Both the position numbers and the translations under genes were made by a program. Below are positions 1-13,482 of a stretch of DNA of 64,000 nt, piece by piece; positions within the stretch are counted from its first letter, which is position 1; every line of letters starts with the position of its first letter. This DNA is from Oscarella lobularis (Eukaryota; Porifera; Homoscleromorpha; Homosclerophorida; Oscarellidae). Under the pieces are notes generated by a model, which worked only from the letters and a program-made list of their open reading frames with translations, was not told the origin of the DNA and searched no databases. The DNA lies in assembly GCF_947507565.1 (NCBI RefSeq), contig NC_089190.1, forward strand, positions 1,364,001-1,428,000. Reading direction: 5' to 3'.

Positions 1-229
1 GGCTCGAGCTGATGCCCACTCGTCCATGTTTATAACACCGTCTCTATAGAAACACTGCCGGGATCTTTATTCACCCGGAACCGTTTCCCGCTTCTTGTGG
101 GTCACCTAGCTGGGTCACCTTAGGACGTAAGAAACATATTTAGCAATAGTTAATTAAGACAACTTCCGTTTTTTCTCCCAGGTTGATTTCTACCTCTTCC
201 GGCTTATTTCATACCGACCCAAGGTCACA

Positions 230-3200
230 ATGCTGTCCCTCCTCCTTTTCACGATCTTCCTCCTTGCTGGTCCTAGCGCTTCGTGGCCTATAGGTGCGAC
301 GTAACTTAGCAAACGAACGCGCAGATCTTATTTGCATTTCAATACCTTTCTGAACGTATAGACTTCGAGCCGTGCAGCTTCGACGCGGACTCGTGCCAAT
401 GGGGTCCTCCAAGTGCGTCAAACATCTCGTTCAACGTCTGGAAGCGCGTTTCAGCTCGCGACGGTTTTCGTCCGTCGACGGACGTCACGTATGGAAACGA
501 ATACGGAAAGTATATGACAACAGAATCGCCTGCCAACATCAACAGCAACGCCCCCATCTCCGCATCCCCGTCGATTCTCGAGACGCGATTCTCGCCGGGC
601 GACAACGTTTGCGCACTCGGTTTCCACTACGTCGCTAAATTGTCGTCGTCGAGCGGATTTCAACTTCGTTGTCTTGACGACGGCGGCGATGACGGGCACG
701 TGACTAGTCTCGTGCAGATTGACGCCGTCGACGACTGGACGCGTCGCGTCGTGCGCGTGAATGCGTCGCACTCAAACACAATATTACAGTTCGTATATTA
801 TCAAACGTCATTGGAAGACTACGCGGCTTTGGATAGCATCGAATTCATTCCGTGCACAAGTGAGAAAAAGCTTATACATACGTACGTATATGTATTACGG
901 TTATATAAAGGGTGCACTTTTGAACGGGGCTTCTGTGATTGGGTTTCGTCTGAGTGGAAGTTAGCTCGCGGGGGCGAACAGTTTGGACCTCTGGTGGACG
1001 TAACGTTAAACAGCTCATCTGGACATTTTGTCTACGCTCATGGTGGTTTCAGCAACAACGTTGCTTCTTTTGCTAGTAGGGCTATCGCTGCTGCTGATAA
1101 TATCTGCTCCATTGGCTTCAGCTACTATGCCCTTGGAGGACGTTCGTCTGTTGCTTTTGAAACGGTAGACGGACAGCAACTATACAGTGAACCTCTTCGG
1201 GAAAGCAAGATGTGGCGATTCAGGCGGTTTTCCGCGTTAAAACGAAACGATTCCGTGCTATATCGCTACGTATTCTACTCTCGCTACGGGAGCGTGTTTG
1301 CTTTAGACGATATCGAGTACTACCCGTGTCCAAGTGAGTCCATCGAGAGATATGCATCAAGTTCTCAGTTTGACTCTCTATGTCTTTCTAGATTTCGAAG
1401 GCTGCTCCTTCGTTCGGGGTCCATGCGAATGGACGCAAAGTCCCATTCCAATTCAGGAGACTCGCTACGTTCCTTGGAAGGTGAACCGCTCCGGCTTGGT
1501 CGCCTATTTTCCTTCGACGATATCGTCAACTCAAAGCAAACAACTGGTGGGAAGTAGACTCGTTGGAGCTTGCTCACTGGCAATAAGTGTCGAATTCTCA
1601 AATTCCCTTTACTCGTCCTTTGTTCTCGTCAAAGCGCATGGCACACGGACAAAGATTACAGCCGTGAACGGTCTGTATCAGCGGAAGCAGATTGCCCTTC
1701 CAGAATCAGCTCGGTACGTTTCTGTTCTTGCCGTACCTTGGCATTTCGAGCACGGCTCGGTCACCATTCGCAGTCTCCAATATCTGTCGTGCCTCTGTAA
1801 GGAAATCGCGCGGCGTTCTCATCTCGTCGTTGAACGTTTGTTTTTCTCTGCGTAGATACTTCGTTTGACGTCTCCTCTCCCCTGAGGTGGATGACTCACT
1901 CGATGACGAAAAACCATTGGTGGATCAAGTCGCACTGCTACGATTGGTCTGGCTGCTCGCACGATGATCACACGTACGGATCGGGTAAATTCGCCGAAGT
2001 CGACTTCTACTCTCCTAACGATGTAATTCGACTTCTAACGAACACGGAGAATTCCCGCGTGTGCGGCGTTCGCTTCTGGCTGTATTATACGCCGTCGTCG
2101 TCGTTGTCGTCGTCGTCGTCTTTAGATGTCGGAGTGTCGCTTAGGGTAGCCACGTCGCAGGCAAACGCATCGATTCACATAGACAAATCCAACGCGTGGC
2201 TATGCAGAGAAGTCGCTCTGAGCGCGGAAGGTCTCTCTCCTATCTTTGAGTTCGAAGCGTCCGGATCACAAGGATCGTCTCTGTCGATTGACGATATTAC
2301 CTTGACTGGTTGTCCTGATTGGGAAGTATGTTCTTTTGAACGCGGCCTGTGCGGATGGACGGCGACCGCTCCAAACGACGCGACGTCGTGGATACGGTGG
2401 AAAGAGAAGGACGCGTCGTCGAGCTACCGCTTGGTGCTGATGGCACCGTTTGAGGGTGTCTTCAAAAGCCTTCCTCTCGGTCCGCAGTCGGAAATTTGTG
2501 CCGTCGATTTCTATTATCTTTTTGACGGCTCGCCGGTAACCGACTGGCTTCGAGTTGTTTTAGTGCGTTCGTCCATCGATGAGGAAATTGTATGGATTGC
2601 CGAGGAGACGTCTGGGTTTTGGCGTCGCGTTCGAGTTCGAGTTCTAGTCAACGAGACTGTCAGCATTGAATTTCGCGGAAAAGCGACGAGGTCTTTTGTC
2701 GTGGCGCTGAAAAGGCTATCCTACGTTCAATGCAACGCAATTGGCTCAACGATACGGACAGAGTCCTCAGCAACGCTTCCAATAGCAGCATCAATGGCTC
2801 CTACAAACGACTCTGTTCTCCCGCCTTCAGATGGGTACAGTACAGACGGCATCACCGTGCGTTTGCGTTGATTGATGGCTTGTGTTTAGGCAGAGAATTC
2901 TCGTATTTCCTACTAGTAGTTTCCGTCCTATGTCAGCCAGTGCTGATCACAGTGCTGCAATGTCTGCTACTACTTCAGAGTCGTCGTCGTCGTCGTCGTC
3001 GTCGTCAGTCGGGTCTACTTTTGTTAATGCTGTAGCTGTTCAGGAAAAGTTGGTTTTGCCTGTTGGTTTATATACTAACTAATTGCGTGTTTTAGTCGTG
3101 CTCAGGAAGAACGAAATGACGACGGAATACCTGTAGGAATCATTGCCGCTGGAGCTGCAGTTGGGGGCACTGCTATACTGATAGCCATAGTAGTTTTACT

Positions 3201-3705
3201 GGCGTACTGTCGCAGAAAAAAGAAATCTAAAAGATGGTAAGCACAAGATATATACAGTATGTATTTTCCTCACCGTGTCACTTGTCCATAGTCTGCAATC
3301 AGACTATGTTCCGAGGGATCAGAATATTTATGAGGAGCAGGACATCTACGCTGATCCTCTGACAACAAGCACAACATTGTAAGAGATTTATAATCTAACT
3401 AGCACTACACTACTGTTTTCTCTTAGGAAAAATCCTTCGGTTGAAGATGAGCCTGTCTATGCCGTACCTGACAAGAGCAAGAAGAAAAGGTAATTAGAGT
3501 ACTGTAGCTTTCTAGGTTTAAAATAATTATTGTTTGGCTCAGTAGAAGACGGGAGAACGACATATACGACACAGCAGAAAATACGTATGTTGTAGTGTAA
3601 AAATATTTAATACAATGTGATCGTCTCTTATTCAGACATCCTTCACTTCCAAGAGAGAGGGAGAACGTCATCTACGACGCATTTTCATTTGATGCAGACA
3701 ACTAG
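230..3705 (+). CDS. MAM-domain transmembrane receptor with tyrosine-rich tail (multi-exon)
   Basis: The ATG at 230 opens a signal peptide (MLSLLLFTIFLLAG). Exons read with consistent phases: 230-293, 362-859, 911-1333, 1392-1796, 1856-2834, 2890-about 3012 or 3048, 3096-3236, 3292-3378, 3427-3489, 3543-3584 and 3636-3705. Five MAM-like modules follow one another, each opening with a Cys-containing motif (DFEPCSFDADSCQW, CTFERGFCDW, FEGCSFVRGPCEW, a more divergent fourth, VCSFERGLCGW) and mostly ending in a YxPC/YxxC motif. A Ser/Thr-rich stalk leads to one membrane span (GIIAAGAAVGGTAILIAIVV) and a basic stop-transfer patch. The tail carries YVP, IYEEQDIYADP, VYAVP, IYDTAEN and VIYDAF on separate small exons. 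MAM domains usually mediate adhesion; the tyrosines look like SH2 docking or phosphorylation sites (inference). No kinase or phosphatase domain is visible. Exon-intron structure is confident except the donor near 3012/3048. The ligand is unknown. Confidence 0.85.
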
Positions 3706-4612
3706 GACTGTAAATTGAATTTTTAGAGCAGCTGATTATATAATTTTTAGATTGCAATCACGTTGAAAATGCATACGGGATTGCTATTTGTTGCTTTTCT
3801 TTTCTGTACAGTAGCGTTAGGCTCGTGGAAAACGACGAATGCAAGAGCTAGCGTTGCTTGTGGATCGAAGAGTTATCCTAAACTCTACTGAAAGTGGCTG
3901 GAAGCGCGCTACAGCGGACGTCGTTTGTTTTTGACGAACGAATATGCCCAACTGACGCTCGCACGACACCGAGAAGAGCGAAACGAGGACCTCGACGACT
4001 GGATGGTGGCAAAAAGCGGGTGAAAGCGAACGTACGTTAGATTTGAGGTTCGAATGAAAAAAAATCGCTTTGCACTCACATGCAATCACGAAACGAACGT
4101 CCCAAATACCATGCAGTGTTCCTCTACGACCATAGGCCTACCTTACCACTGGCCATCCTTTTCTCGCGTCAGCGTATGAAAAAAAAACGCTGACGCTGTT
4201 CGATCGCGAGATCGACGCTTTTTCTCGAAAGATTAGCGTAAAAACAAGAAAAAAGCGTCGACGCTGCTCGATCGCGAGATATCGACGCTTTTTCTTGAAC
4301 GAAGTACCTCAAAAACGAGAAAAAACGCTGTGCTCTTCGATTCCGCGATCGGCGCTTTTCTACCTAAAAAAAACAAAAGATTAGTCTCTGTTCAATCTGT
4401 CCGCGTACGTACCTTGTAGTCCTGCGTTCGTATTGGCGTAATCCAGGCTACACCGCGTGGAGGTTCGAACGCATGGTAGCCGAAAAATTTTTGAGAGCGA
4501 GCCGTGGCATCATAGGCTCAACCACGACGGTGCGGCCTAGGATCAGAACGGCTCTCCCACACCGTCCCCCCGACCTCGTTGCACCGCGACCCATGGGGCC
4601 ATAGTCCTTCGC
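3706..4612. other. Intergenic, no convincing gene; ends in a small hairpin-rich repeat
   Basis: No ORF with domain similarity or good splice context is visible. From about 4150 to 4380 there are three diverged copies of a module of about 90 bp. Each holds a purine-rich run, a CGATCGCGAGAT-like core and a return GACGCTTTTT, so each can pair with itself (GCGTC/GACGC arms around the core). A 31-codon ORF begins at the ATG near 3839 but has no support. The segment ends at the first A-type minisatellite. Confidence 0.5.
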
Positions 4613-5512
4613 TTGCCGGCGGAGTACGTACACCGCTTGCCGGAATATATACACCGTCTGCCGGCGGAGTACGTACACCGCTTGCCGGAATATATACACC
4701 GCCTGCCGGCGGAGTACGTACACCGCCTGCCGGAATATATACACCGCCTGCCGGAATATATACACCGCCTGCCGGCGGAGTACGTACACCGCCTGCCGGA
4801 ATATATACACCGCCTGCCGGAATATATACACCGCCTGCCGGCGGAGTACGTACACCGCCTGCCGGAATATATACACCGCCTGCCGGCGGAGTACGTACAC
4901 CGCTTGCCGGAATATATACACCGTCTGCCGGCGGAGTACGTACACCGCTTGCCGGAATATATACACCGCCTGCCGGCGGAGTACGTACACCGCTTGCCGG
5001 AATATATACACCGCCTGCCGGAATATATACACCGCCTGCCGGAATATATACACCGACTGCCGGAATATATACACCGTCTGCCGGCGGAGTACGTACACCG
5101 CTTACCGGAATATATACACCGCCTGCCGGAATATATACACCGCCTGCCGGCGGAGTACGTACACCGCTTGCCGGAATATATACACCGTCTTCCGGCGGAG
5201 TACGTACACCGCTTGCCGGAATATATACACCGTCTGCCGGCGGAGTACGTACACCGCTTACCGGAATATATACACCGCCTGCCGGAATATATACACCGCC
5301 TGCCGGCGGAGTACGTACACCGCTTGCCGGAATATATACACCGTCTTCCGGCGGAGTACGTACACCGCTTGCCGGAATATATACACCGTCTGCCGGCGGA
5401 GTACGTACACCGCTTACCGGAATATATACACCGCCTGCCGGAATATATACACCGACTGCCGGAATATATACACCGCCTGCCGGCGGAGTACGTACACCGC
5501 CTGCTGGAATCA
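4613..5512. repeat. Satellite A, array 1 (24/21-bp minisatellite)
   Basis: About 41 units in two related forms. Both begin GCCGG and end TACACCGCCT; the middle is CGGAGTACG in the 24-bp form and AATATA in the 21-bp form, ordered AB or ABB. The 24-bp form contains the near-palindrome GGCGGAGTACGTACACCGCC, broken only by two A-A mismatches. Both lengths are multiples of three and no frame contains a regular stop, so long ORFs exist on both strands. In the frame PAEYVHRL/PEYIHRL every internal unit is identical at protein level despite many nucleotide variants. No in-frame ATG precedes the array; a stop lies at 4538-4540. It ends by fusing to satellite B at GGAATCAAAGTTTAGG. Confidence 0.95.
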
Positions 5513-8500
5513 AAGTTTAGGCCCTCAACTTTATCTTCAGGTCCTTAGAATCGGAGTTTAGGCCCTCAACTTTATCTTCAGGCCCTTAGAATCAAAGTTT
5601 AGGCGTTCAACTTTACCTTCAGGGCCTTAGAATCAAAGTTTAGGCCCTCAACTTTATCTTCAGGTCCTTAGAATCAGAGTTTTGGCCATGACCTTTATCT
5701 TCAGGCCCTTAGAATCAATGTTTGGGCCTTCAACTTTATCTTCAGGGTCTTAGAATTAGAGTTTAGGCCCTCAACTTTATCTTTAGCTCCTTAGAATCAA
5801 AGTTTAGGCCCTCAACTTTATCTTCAGGTCCTTAGAATCAAAGTTTAGGACCTCAACTTTATCTTCAGGCCCTTAGAATCAAAGTTTAGGTCGTCAACTT
5901 TATCTTCAGGGCCTTAGAATCAAAGTTTAGACCCTCAACTTTATCTTCAAGTCCTTAGAATCAAAGTTTAGGCTCTCAACTTTATCTTCAGGGCCTTAGC
6001 TAGCCCGTGTAAGTTCGCTGTAATTTATTACAGGAGAGACCCGTTGGCTAACCCCCTGTAATTTCGCTGTAATTTATTCCAGGAGAGACCCGTTGACTAA
6101 CCCCCTGTAATTTCGCTGTAGTTTATTAAAGGAGAGACCCATTGGCTAGCCCCTATAAATTCGCTGTAATTTATTACAGGAGATACCCGTTAGCTAGCCT
6201 CCTGTAAATTCGCTGTAATTTATTACAGGAGATACCCGTTTGCTAACCCCCTGTAATTTCGCTGTAATTTATTACAGGAGATACCCGTTAGCTAGCCTCT
6301 GTAATTTCGCTGTAATTTATTACAGGAGATACCCGTTTGCTAACCCCCTGTAATTTCGCTGTAATTTATTACAGGAGTGGCTAACCCTTTGTAATTTCGC
6401 TGTAATTTATTACAGAAGAGACCCGTTGGCTAGCCCCTGTAAATTCGCTGTAATTTATTACATGAGAGACCCGTTTGCTAACCCCCTGTAATTTCGCTGT
6501 AATTTATTACAGGAGAGACCCGTTTACTAACCCCCTGTAAATTCGCTGTAATTTATTACAGGAGAGACCCGTTGGCTAGCCCCTGTAATTTCGCTGTAGT
6601 TTATTACAGGAGTGACCCGTTGGCTAGCCTCTTTAATTTGGCTGTAGTTTATTACAGGAGAGACCCGTTGGCTAACCCCCTGTTAATTCGCTGTAATTTA
6701 TTACAGGAGAGACCCGTTTGCTAACCCTCTGTAATTTCGCTGTAATTTATTACAGGAGAGACCCGTTTACTAACCCCCTGTAAATTCGCTGTAATTTATT
6801 ACAGGAGAGACCCGTTGGCTAGCCCCTGTAATTTCGCTGTAGTTTATTACAGGAGTGACCCGATTGCTAGCCTCTTTAATTTGGCTGTAATTTATTACAG
6901 GAGAGACCCGTTGGCTAACCCCCTGTTAATTCGCTGTAATTTATTACAGGAGAGACCCGTTGGCTAACCCCCTGTAATTTCGCTGTAATTTATTACAGGA
7001 GACACCCGTTAACTAGCCTCCTGTAATTTCGCTGTAGTTTATTACAGGAGAGATCCGTTTGCTAACCCCCTGTAATTTCGCTGTAATTTATTACAGGAGA
7101 GACCCTTTGGCTAGCCCCTGTAATTTCGCTGTAATTTATTACAGGAGAGACCCGTTGGGCCCTCAACTTTATCTTCAATGCCTTAGAATCGAAGTTTAGG
7201 CCCTCAACTTTATCTTCAGGGCCTTAGAATCAAAGTCTAGGCCTTCAACTTTATCTTCAGGCCCTTAGAATCAAAGTTTAGGTCGTCAACTTTATCTTCA
7301 GGGCCTTAGAATCAAAGTTTAGACCCTCAACTTTATCTTCAAGTCCTTAGAATGAAAGTTTAGGCTCTCAACTTTATCTTCAGGGCCTTAGCTAGCCCGT
7401 GTAAGTTCGCTGTAATTTATTACAGGAGAGACCCGTTGGCTAACCCCCCATAATTTCGCTGTAATTTATTACAGGAGATACCCGTTGGCTAACCCCGTGT
7501 AATTTCGCTGTAATTTATTATTAGGATAGATCCGTTGTCTAGCCCCTGTAATTTCGCTGTCATTTATTCCAGGAGAGACCCGTTGGCTAGCCCCCTGTAA
7601 TTTCGCTGTAATTTATTCCAGGAGAGACCCGTTGACTAACCCCCTGTAATTTCGCTGTAGTTTATTACAGGAAAGACCCGTTGGCTAGCCCCCTGTAATT
7701 TCGCTGTAATTTATTACAGGAGACACCCGTTGGCTAGCCTCCTGTAATTTCGCTGTAGTTTATTACAGGAGAGACCCGTTTGCTAACCCCCTGTAAGTTC
7801 GCTGTAATTTATTACAGGAGAGACCCTTTAGCTAGCCCCTGTAAGTTCGCTGTAATTTATTACAGGAGAGACCCTTTTGCTAGCCCCTGTAATTTCGCTG
7901 TAATTTATTACAGGAGAGACCCTTTGGCTAGCCCCTGTACTTTCGCTGTAGTTTATTACAGGAGAGACCCGTTGGCTAACCCCCTGTAATTTCGCTGTAG
8001 TTTATTACAGGAGAGACACTTTGGCTAGCCCCTGTAATTTCGCTGTAATTTATTACAGGAGAGACCCTTTGGCTAGCCCCTGTAGTTTCGCTCTAATTTA
8101 TTACAGGAGAGACCCTTTGGCTAACCCCTGTAATTTCGCTGTAATTTATTACAGGAGAGACCCGTTGGGCCCTCAACTTTATCTTCAATGCCTTAGAATC
8201 GAAGTTTAGGCCCTCAACTTTATCTTCAGGGCCTTAGAAACAGAGTTTAGGCCCTCAACTTTATCTTTAGCTCCTTAGAATCAAAGTTTAAGCCCTTAAC
8301 TTTATCTTTAGGACCTTAGAATCAAAGTTTAGGCCCTCATCTTTATCTTCAGAACCTTAAAATCGAAGTTTATGCCCTCAACTTTATCTTCAGGGCCTTA
8401 GAATCAAAGTTTAGGCCCTCATCTTTATCTTCTGGGCCTTAGAATCGAAGTTTATGCCCTCAACTTTATCTTCAGGGCCTTAGAATCAATTTTTAGGCCC

Positions 8501-10760
8501 TCAACTTATCCTCAGGTCCTTGGAATCAAAGTTTAGGCCCTCAACTTTATCTTCATTTCCCTAGAATCAAAGTTTAGGCCCTCAACTTTATCTTCAAATC
8601 CTTAGAATCAAAGTTTAGGCCCTCAACTTTATCTTCAGGTCCTTAGAATCAGAGTTTAGGCCCTCAACTTTATCTTCAGGTCCTTAGAATCAGAGTTTTG
8701 ACCCTGAACTTTAACTTCAGACCGTTAGAATCAAAGTTTAGACCTTCAACTTTATCTTCAGGTCCTTAGAATCAAAGTTTAGGACCTCAACTTTATCTTC
8801 AGGCCCTTAGAATCAAAGTTTAGGCCCTCAACTTTATCTTCAGGGTCTTAGAATTAGAGTTTAGGCCCTCAACTTTATCTTTAGCTCCTTAGAATCAAAG
8901 TTTAGGCCCTCAACTTTATCTTCAGGTCCTTAGAATGAAAGTTTAGGCTCTCAACTTTATCTTCAGGGCCTTAGCTAGCCCGTGTAAGTTCGCTGTAATT
9001 TATTACAGGAGAGACCCGTTGGCAAATCCCCTGTAATTTCGCTGTAAATTATTACAGGAGATACCCGTTGGCTAACCCCGTGTAATTTCGCTGTAATTTA
9101 TTATTAGGATAGACCCGTTGTCTAGCCCCTGTAATTTCGCTGTAATTTATTCCAGGAGAGACCCGTTGGCTAGCCCCCTGTAATTTGGCTGTAACTTTTT
9201 ACAGGAGAGACCCGTTGGCTAGCCCCCTGTAAGTTGGCTGTAATTTATTCCAGGAGAGACCCGTTAGCTAGCCTCTGTAATTTCGCTGTAATTTATTACA
9301 GGAGAGACCCGTTGGCTAGCCCCTGTAATTTCGCTGTAATTTATTACAGGAAAGACCCGTTTGCTAGCCCCCTGTAATTTCGCTGTAATTTATTACAGGA
9401 GACACCCGTTGGCTAGCCTCCTGTAATTTCGCTGTAATTTATTACAGGAGAGACCCGTTTGCTAACCCCCTGTAATTTCGCTGTAGTTTATTACAGGAGA
9501 GACCCTTTAGCTAGCCCCTGTAAGTTCGCTGTAATTTATTACAGGAGAGACCCTTTTGCTAGCCCCTGTAATTTCGCTGTAATTTATTACAGGAGAGACC
9601 CTTTGGCTAGACCCTGTACTTTTGCTGTAGTTTATTACAGGAGAGACCCGTTGGCTAACCCCCTGTAATTTCGCTGTAGTTTATTACAAGAGAGACACTT
9701 TGGCTAGCCCCTGTAATTTCGCTGTAATTTATTACAGGAGAGACCCTTTGGCTAGCCCCTGTAGTTTCGCTCTAATTTATTACAGGAGAGACCCTTTGGC
9801 TAACCCCCTGTAAATTCGCTGTAATTTATTACAGGAGAGACCCGTTGGCTAGCCTCTTTAATTTGGCTGTAATTTATTACAGGAGAGACCCGTTGGCTAA
9901 CCCCCTGTTAATTCGCTGTAATTTATTACAGGAGAGACCCGTTGGCTAACCCCCTGTAATTTCGCTGTAATTTATTACAGGAGACACCCGTTGGCTAGCC
10001 TCCTGTAATTTCGCTGTAGTTTATTACAGGAGAAACCCGTTTGCTAACCCCCTGTAATTTCGCTGTAGTTTATTACAGGACAGACCCTTTAGCTAGCCCC
10101 TGTAAGTTCGCTGTAATTTATTACAGGAGAGACCCTTTTGCTAGCCCCTGTAATTTCGCTGTAATTTATTACAGGAGAGACCCGTTTGCTAACCCCCTGT
10201 AATTTCGCTGTAATTTATTACAGGAGAGACCCTTTTGCTAGCCCCTGTAAGTTCGCTGTAATTTATTACAGGAGAGACCCTTTGGCTAGCCCCTGTAGTT
10301 TCGCTCTAATTTATTACAGGAGATACCCTTTGGCTAACCCCTGTAATTTCGCTGTAATTTATTACAGGAGAGACCCGTTGGGCCCTCAACTTTATCTTCA
10401 ATGCCTTAGAATCGAAGTTTAAGCCCTCAACTTTATCTTCAGGGCCTTAGAAACAGAGTTTAGGCCCTCAACTTTATCTTTAGCTCCTTAGAATCAAAGT
10501 TTAAGCCCTTAACTTTATCTTTAGGACCTTAGAATCAAAGTTTAGACCTTCAACTTTATCTTCAGGTTCTTAGAATCAGAGTTTTGGCCCTGAACTTTAA
10601 CTTCAGACCCTTAGAATCAAAGTTTGGGCCTTCAAATTTCTCTTCAGGGCCTTAGAATCAAAGTTTAGGCCTTCAACATTTATCTTCAGGGCCTTAGAAT
10701 CTGAGTTTAGGCCCTCAACTTTATCTTCAGGTCCTTAGAATCAAAATTTAGGCCCTCAAC
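5505..10760. repeat. Alternating satellite B and C blocks (B1-C1-B2-C2-B3-C3-B4)
   Basis: B blocks (about 5505-5999, 7157-7392, 8168-8977, 10381-10760) have a 41-bp unit with the core AAAGTTTAGGCCCTCAACTT and hairpin arms AAAGTT and AACTTT. C blocks (about 5996-7157, 7388-8168, 8973-10381) have a 48-49-bp unit whose arms CCTGTAAT and ATTACAGG flank 13 nt. All three B-to-C junctions read GGCCTTAGCTAGCCCGTG and the C-to-B junctions read CCCGTTGGGCCCTCAAC. Because 48 is a multiple of three, short ORFs (unit ASPCNFAVIYYRRDPL) recur in C. These look incidental. Confidence 0.92.
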
Positions 10761-12110
10761 TTGCCGGAGTACGTACACCGTCTGCCGGCGGAGTACGTAC
10801 ACCGTCTGCCGGAATATATACACCGCCTGCCGGAATATATACACCGCCTGCCGGAATATATACACCGCCTGCCGGCGGAGTACGTACGCCGCCTGCCGGA
10901 ATATATACACCTCTTGCCGGAATATATACACCGCCTGCCGGCGGAGTAGTTACACCGTCTGCCGGCGGAGTACGTACGCCGTCTGCCGGAATATATATAC
11001 CGCCTGCCGGCGGAGTACGTACACCGCTTACCGAAATATATACACCGCCTGCCGGAATATATACACCGCCTGCAGGAATATATACACCGCCTGCCGGCGG
11101 AGTACGTACACCGCCTGCCGGAATATATACACCGCCTGCCGGCGGAATACGTACACCGCTTGCCGGAATATATAGACCGCCTGCCGGCGGAGTACGTACA
11201 CCGCTTGCCGGAATATATACACCGCCTACCGGCGGAGTACGTACACCGCCTGCCGGAATATATACACCGCCTGCGGGCGGAGTACGTACACCGCTTGCCG
11301 GAATATATACACCGCCTGCCGGCGGAGTACGTACACCGCCTGCCGGAATATATACACCGCCTGCCGGCGGAGTACGTACACCGCTTGCCGGAATATATAC
11401 ACCGCCTGCCGGCGGAGTACGTACACCGCTTGCCGGAATATATACACCGCCTGCCGGCGGAGTACGTACACCGCCTGCCGGAATATATACACCGGCTTCC
11501 GGCGGAGTACGTACACCGCCTGCCGGAATATATACACCGCCTGCCGGCGGAGTACGTACACCGCTTGCCGGAATATATACACCGCCTGCCGGCGGAGTAC
11601 GTACACCGCTTGCCGGAATATATACACCGCCTGCCGGCGGAGTACGTACACCGCATGCCGGAATATATACACCGCCTGCCTGCGGAGTACGTACACCGCA
11701 TGCCGGAATATATACACCGTCTGCCGGAATATGTACACCGCCTGCCGGCGGAGTACGTACACCGCATGCCGGAATATATACACCGCCTGCCGGCGGAGTA
11801 CGTACACCGCTTGCCGGAATATATACACCGTCTGCCGGCGTAGTACGTACACCGCATGCCGGAATATATACACCGCCTGCCGGCGGAGTACGTACACCGC
11901 TTACCGGAATATATACACCGCCTGCCGGAATATATACACCGCCTGCCGGAATATATACACCGCCTGCCGGCGGAGTACGTACACCGCTTGCCAGAATATA
12001 TACACCGCCTGCCGGCGGAGTACATACACCGCCTGCCGGAATATATACACCGACTGCCGGAATATATACACCGCCTGGCGGCGGAGTACGTACACCGCCT
12101 GCCGGAATCA
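10760..12110. repeat. Satellite A, array 2
   Basis: Same 24/21-bp units as array 1. It enters from satellite B at CCCTCAACTTGCCGGAGT and leaves through the conserved CCGGAATCAAAG junction. Long ORFs are open on both strands, up to about 450 codons on the minus strand. In the PEYIHRL frame a few replacements appear (for example HRM from CGCATG, and HLL), and stops interrupt it near 10949. Conservation of that frame is therefore weaker than in array 1. Confidence 0.93.
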
Positions 12111-13482
12111 AAGTTTAGGCCCTCAACTTTATCTTCAGGTCCTTAGAATCAAAGTTTAGGACCTCAACTTTATCTTCAGGCCCTTAGAATCAAAGTTTAG
12201 TCTCTCAACTTTATCTTCAGCTCCTTAGAATCAAAGTTTAGGCCGTCAACTTTATCTTCAGGCTCTTAGAATCAAAATTTAGGCCCTCAACTTTATCTTA
12301 AGGTCCTTAGAATCAGAGTTTTGGCCATGACCTTTATCTTCAGGCCCTTAGAATCAATGTTTGGGCCTTCAACTTTATCTTCAGGGTCTTAGAATTAGAG
12401 TTTAGGCCCTCAACTTTATCTTCAGGTCCTTAGAAGCAAAGTTTAGGACCTCAACTTTATCTTCAGGCCCTTAGAATCAAAGTTTAGGCCCTCAGCTTTA
12501 TCTTCAGGTCCTTAGAATAAAAGTTTAGGCTCTCAACTTTATCTTCAGGGCCTTAGCTAGCCCGTGTAAGTTCGCTGTAATTTATTAAAGGAGAGACCCG
12601 TTGGCTAACCCCCTGTAATTTCGCTGCAATTTATTACAGGAGATACCCGTTGGCTAACCCCGTGTAATTTCGCTGTAATTTATTATTAGGATAGACCCGC
12701 TGTCTAGCCCCTGTAATTTCGCTGTAATTTATTCCAGGAGAGACCCGTTGGCTAGCCCCGTGTAATTTGGCTGTAACTTTTTACAGGAGAGACCCGTTGG
12801 CTAGCCCCCTGTAAGTTGGCTGTAATTTATTCCAGGAGAGACCCACTGGCTAGCCCCCTGTAAATTCGCTGTAATTTATTACAGAAGAGACCCGTTGGCT
12901 AGCCCCTGTAATTTCGCTGTAATTTATTACAGGAGAAACCCGTTGGCTAACCCCCTGTAATTTCGCTGTAATTTATTACAGGAGATACCCGTTTGCTAGC
13001 CCCCTGTAATTTCGCTGTAATTTATTACAGGAGATACGCGTTGGCTAACCCCCTGTAATTTCGCTGTAATTTATTACAGGAGAGACCCGTTGGCTAACCC
13101 CCTTTAATTTCGCCTTAATTTATTACAGGAGAAACCCGTTAGCTAACCCCTGTAATTTCGCTGTAATTTATTACAGGAGAGACCCGTTGGCTAACCCCCT
13201 GTAATTTCGCTGTAATTTATTACAGGAGAAACCCGTTGGCTAACCCCCTGTAATTTCGCTGTAATTTATTACAGGAGAGACCCGTTGTCTAGCCCCTGTA
13301 ATTTCGCTGTAATTTATTACAGTAGAGACCCGTTGGCTAACCCCTTTGTAATTTCGCTGTAATTTATTACAGGAGAAACCCGGTGGCTAACCCCCTGTAA
13401 TTTCGCTGTAATTTATTACAGGAGAGACCCGTTGGCTAACCCCTGTAATTTCGCTGTAATTTATTGCATGAGATATCCGTTA
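12105..13482. repeat. Satellite B then C (B5-C4)
   Basis: The 41-bp B units run to about 12553 and fuse to the C family at the usual GGCCTTAGCTAGCCCGTG junction. C units of 47-49 bp continue to about 13482, where a degraded unit (TTATTGCATGAGATATCCG) gives way to AT-rich satellite D. No gene is visible. Confidence 0.9.

Noticed and set aside
4440-4470. tRNA B-box-like GGTTCGAACGC
   Set aside because: No matching A box or cloverleaf around it; no tRNA gene found in the window.
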